This document shows, in pieces, positions 54,278 to 64,000 of a DNA stretch of 64,000 nt. Origin of the DNA: Pelagicoccus mobilis (GTDB lineage Bacteria > Verrucomicrobiota > Verrucomicrobiia > Opitutales > Opitutaceae); the NCBI RefSeq assembly GCF_016595505.1, contig NZ_JAENIL010000011.1, positions 62,001-126,000 of the forward strand, written 5' to 3'. The notes under the pieces are model-generated. The model saw only the letters and a program-made list of their open reading frames with translations. It was not told where the DNA came from and searched no databases. A program made the translations under genes and the position numbers. Position 1 is the first letter of the stretch. Each line of letters begins with the position of its first letter.

Positions 54278-54304
54278 CAGGCGCGAATAATCGCGCCTGT
54301 CTTT
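54278..54304 (+). terminator. Attenuator-like terminator between rplL and rpoB
   Basis: CAGGCGCGA (54278-54286) and TCGCGCCTG (54291-54299) pair perfectly around ATAA, followed by TCTTT. The weak T-run fits partial read-through that lowers rpoBC relative to ribosomal proteins, as known in E. coli. 40 bases after rplL, 97 before rpoB. Confidence 0.8.
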
Positions 54305-54400
54305 CCTGCGTTTATTAGCCGGGGAATAAATTAGTTTTATACACCTCGTTTTTACCAAGCCGACTCACCACATTTTCGCCCACATCTAGCACAGATTCAC

Positions 54401-58174
<3,774 letters not shown>

Positions 58175-58203
58175 TCAACCAAACCGACTGAGGATTTTAT
58201 ATA

Positions 58204-62367
<4,164 letters not shown>

Positions 62368-62389
62368 TCGGAAGTAATAACTTTAGAAC

Positions 62390-62424
62390 AAAGGCCGTAT
62401 CCTTACAAAGGATACGGCCTTTTT
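62390..62424 (+). terminator. Rho-independent terminator after rpoC
   Basis: AAAGGCCGTATCC (62390-62402) and GGATACGGCCTTT (62410-62422) pair over 13 bases around a 7-base loop, followed by TTTTT. 22 bases after the rpoC stop. The A-run on the other side lets it work also for the convergent PhzF gene. Confidence 0.95.
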
Positions 62425-62454
62425 GTTTTTAGGAAAACGGAAGAGTGGGTGAAC

Positions 62455-63237
62455 TCAGACGTAGATCGTGGCTTGGGCGTAGAGTTGGGCTGAGCCGCTT
62501 ATGAGGACGCGGTCTTCTTGTAGCTCGCAGTTTAGCTCGCCTCCACGTTTGCTTATTTGTCGGGCTGTTAGTTGAGTTTTTTTCAAGCGTTTGGCCCAGT
62601 AAGGGGTCAGGATGCAGTGAGCGGATCCTGTCACTGGATCCTCATCGATACCGTCGCCTGGAGCGAAGAATCGTGAAACGAAATCATGCTTATCCCCGGG
62701 GGCGGAGACGATGACATTTGAGTTGGGCACTTTGGCGAGCAATGGCAGGTCAGGCTCGAGTTGGCTGACGATTTCCTGATTGGGGAAGATCGCCAGGGCG
62801 TACTCTGATTGATGAAATTCGATTGGATTGGCTCCAAAGACATTGACGAACCAATCAGGGGTGGGCGCTGCCTTGGGGAGCTGGCTGGGGAAGTTCAGGG
62901 TTAAGCGGTCGCCTGCGGATTCGACGCTTAGCGGTCCGCTTTGAGAGTCGAAATGAAGCGTTTGAGCATCTTCGCCAAGGACGTTTTTAAGGACGAAAGC
63001 GCTTGCGAGTGTGGCGTGCCCGCAGAGGGGGACTTCGACTGCTGGCGTGAACCAACGGATGTGGTAATGGCCTGGCCCTCGTTTTACAAAAAAGGCAGTT
63101 TCCGCTAGGTTGTTCTGTGCGGCGATCGATTGCAGGAGATCGGTCTCGAGCCACTCTTCCAGAGGGCAAACCGCGGCGGGGTTGCCGGTGAAGGGGGCGT
63201 CAGCAAAGGCGTTGATGGTGAAGAGCGGGAGTTTCAT
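62455..63237 (-). CDS. PhzF-family epimerase/isomerase-like protein
   Basis: 260 residues. LFTINAFADAPFTGNPAAVC, the catalytic Glu in NNLAETAFFV, the second-half FFAPGDGIDEDPVTGSAHC and PYWAKRL are the PhzF signatures. The two halves resemble diaminopimelate epimerase. PhzF of phenazine synthesis isomerises DHHA, but most genomic members are of unknown substrate and no phenazine genes are here. Convergent with rpoC, divergent from the binding-protein gene. Confidence 0.92.
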   Translation of the reverse strand: MKLPLFTINAFADAPFTGNPAAVCPLEEWLETDLLQSIAAQNNLAETAFFVKRGPGHYHIRWFTPAVEVPLCGHATLASAFVLKNVLGEDAQTLHFDSQSGPLSVESAGDRLTLNFPSQLPKAAPTPDWFVNVFGANPIEFHQSEYALAIFPNQEIVSQLEPDLPLLAKVPNSNVIVSAPGDKHDFVSRFFAPGDGIDEDPVTGSAHCILTPYWAKRLKKTQLTARQISKRGGELNCELQEDRVLISGSAQLYAQATIYV

Positions 63238-63320
63238 GAGGCTTCTTAGTTTGTGAATTCTAAACGTCTAGTCGGGCAAGAGAGTTGCGCTTGTATGCGA
63301 TATCGATTGGATGAGGGGTA

Positions 63321-64000
63321 ATGCGAAAGAGTGCTCTTGTTTCCTGCTTGTTGGTGGTGTCTGTCCTGTTCTCTGGCTGTGGTTCGAAAAACGAAACACC
63401 GAAGGAGAGCCCTAAGGTTTTCATTTTTGCGCGAGGGAGCGATGCTCAAAAGCTTGATCCAGCGGATGTGGACGATGGCGAGTCGGTGAATACGCTAACT
63501 CAGATATGTGAAGGTTTGGTGAGGTTCAAGAGCGGCACGCTTGAGATTGAGGAATGGCTCGCTGAGTCGTATGATATTTCTGAGGACGGGTTGCACTACG
63601 ATTTCAAGATTCGTCCCGGGATTGTCTTTCATGATGGGACTCCGCTCGATGCGGCAGCAGCGGCCTATTCCTTTCAACGGCAATTGGACGAAAGCCATCC
63701 AGCGCATTTGCCTGAGGCGGCTTTCGCTTATTGGAGCTACTTGTATCAGGATGTCGTTTCTGTGGAGGCGATTGAGCCGATGGTTCTGCGAATTTCATTG
63801 AAGCAGCCAAATGCGGCGATGCTTCGCTCTTTGGCCATTTTTCCGGCATGGTTGATAAGTCCCAAATCTTTGGATACTTACGGTTCGGAGATGCAGCGTC
63901 ACCCAATTGGAACCGGTCCTTATCGCCTGAAGGAGTGGCGTCCTAACGAAGCGATTATTTTGGAGCGGAATCCGGACTATTGGGCTGAAGCGCCCGAGTT
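63321..64000 (+). CDS. Family 5 substrate-binding lipoprotein (oligopeptide/dipeptide ABC type), 3' truncated
   Basis: 226 complete codons are visible and the frame is open at the window end. GAGGGG precedes the ATG. MRKSALVSCLLVVSVLFSGC is a lipoprotein signal with lipobox FSGC at residues 17-20. SDAQKLDPADVDDGESVNTL, ICEGLVRFK, WLAESYDISEDGLHYDFKIR, VFHDGTPLDA, PIGTGPYRLKEW and IILERNPDYW are the hallmarks of the DppA/OppA family. It would bind peptides or a similar small molecule for an ABC importer, whose permease genes are expected beyond 64 kb. Confidence 0.92.
   Translation, partial: MRKSALVSCLLVVSVLFSGCGSKNETPKESPKVFIFARGSDAQKLDPADVDDGESVNTLTQICEGLVRFKSGTLEIEEWLAESYDISEDGLHYDFKIRPGIVFHDGTPLDAAAAAYSFQRQLDESHPAHLPEAAFAYWSYLYQDVVSVEAIEPMVLRISLKQPNAAMLRSLAIFPAWLISPKSLDTYGSEMQRHPIGTGPYRLKEWRPNEAIILERNPDYWAEAPE

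Noticed and set aside
62455-63237. Phenazine biosynthesis from the PhzF-like gene
   Set aside because: No other phz gene nearby; most PhzF relatives are not phenazine enzymes.

Overview
The window looks like chromosomal DNA of a marine, Gram-negative member of the Verrucomicrobiota, most likely class Opitutia (a Pelagicoccus- or Puniceicoccaceae-like organism). The taxon is inferred from gene style: secreted S1 sulfatases beside a GH10 xylanase, an FG-GAP/ASPIC-UnbV protein, DUF1080 and Tat-exported Gfo/Idh/MocA proteins, a XylR-like LacI/AraC hybrid regulator, LpxI, a TonB-dependent receptor and ExbB/ExbD. No 16S gene is present to confirm it.

Layout. 1-9.5 kb (+): the tail of a GH13 alpha-amylase, a large secreted FG-GAP protein, then a tight GH10 xylanase - sulfatase - sulfatase unit. 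9.7-20.9 kb (-): a maltodextrin/starch locus with regulator, GPH/SLC45-type sugar transporter, MalQ, TonB-dependent receptor, a neopullulanase-like GH13 and a second GH13. A 15-base motif occurs four times, only in front of the receptor and the two GH13 genes. 21-30 kb: fasciclin protein, ParE-like toxin/antitoxin pair, AEC transporter, GNAT, LpxI, LeuS, a TetR gene with paired operators facing a DsrE-like/flavin-oxidase pair, and a lipoprotein. 30.3-34.4 kb: a DUF1080 + Gfo/Idh/MocA operon divergent from a ROK repressor, probably for 3-keto-glycoside metabolism. 34.5-40.9 kb: a DUF3307/SatD pair behind three evenly spaced palindromes, riboflavin synthase, a family-4-like uracil-DNA glycosylase, and a hybrid histidine kinase with a NarL-type regulator.

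41.2-44.4 kb (-): a MamK-type bacterial actin with an unknown upstream partner, and next to it a very basic, disordered Arg/Gly/Glu-rich protein. This is the most unusual region. 44.5-49.6 kb (+): a type 2 dUTPase, then a TPR - ExbB - ExbD - TonB-like energy-transduction operon. 49.7-62.4 kb (+): tRNA-Thr, tuf, tRNA-Trp, secE, nusG, rplKAJL, rpoBC, in the classical order, with visible RNA structures in the rplK-rplA, rplJ-rplL and rplL-rpoB gaps and a strong terminator after rpoC. 62.5-64 kb: a PhzF-like protein and the start of a family 5 substrate-binding lipoprotein.

Many gaps hold small palindromes headed by GTAG or GGAG, as in REP elements mobilised by RAYT transposases. One 25-base version is present in three identical copies.
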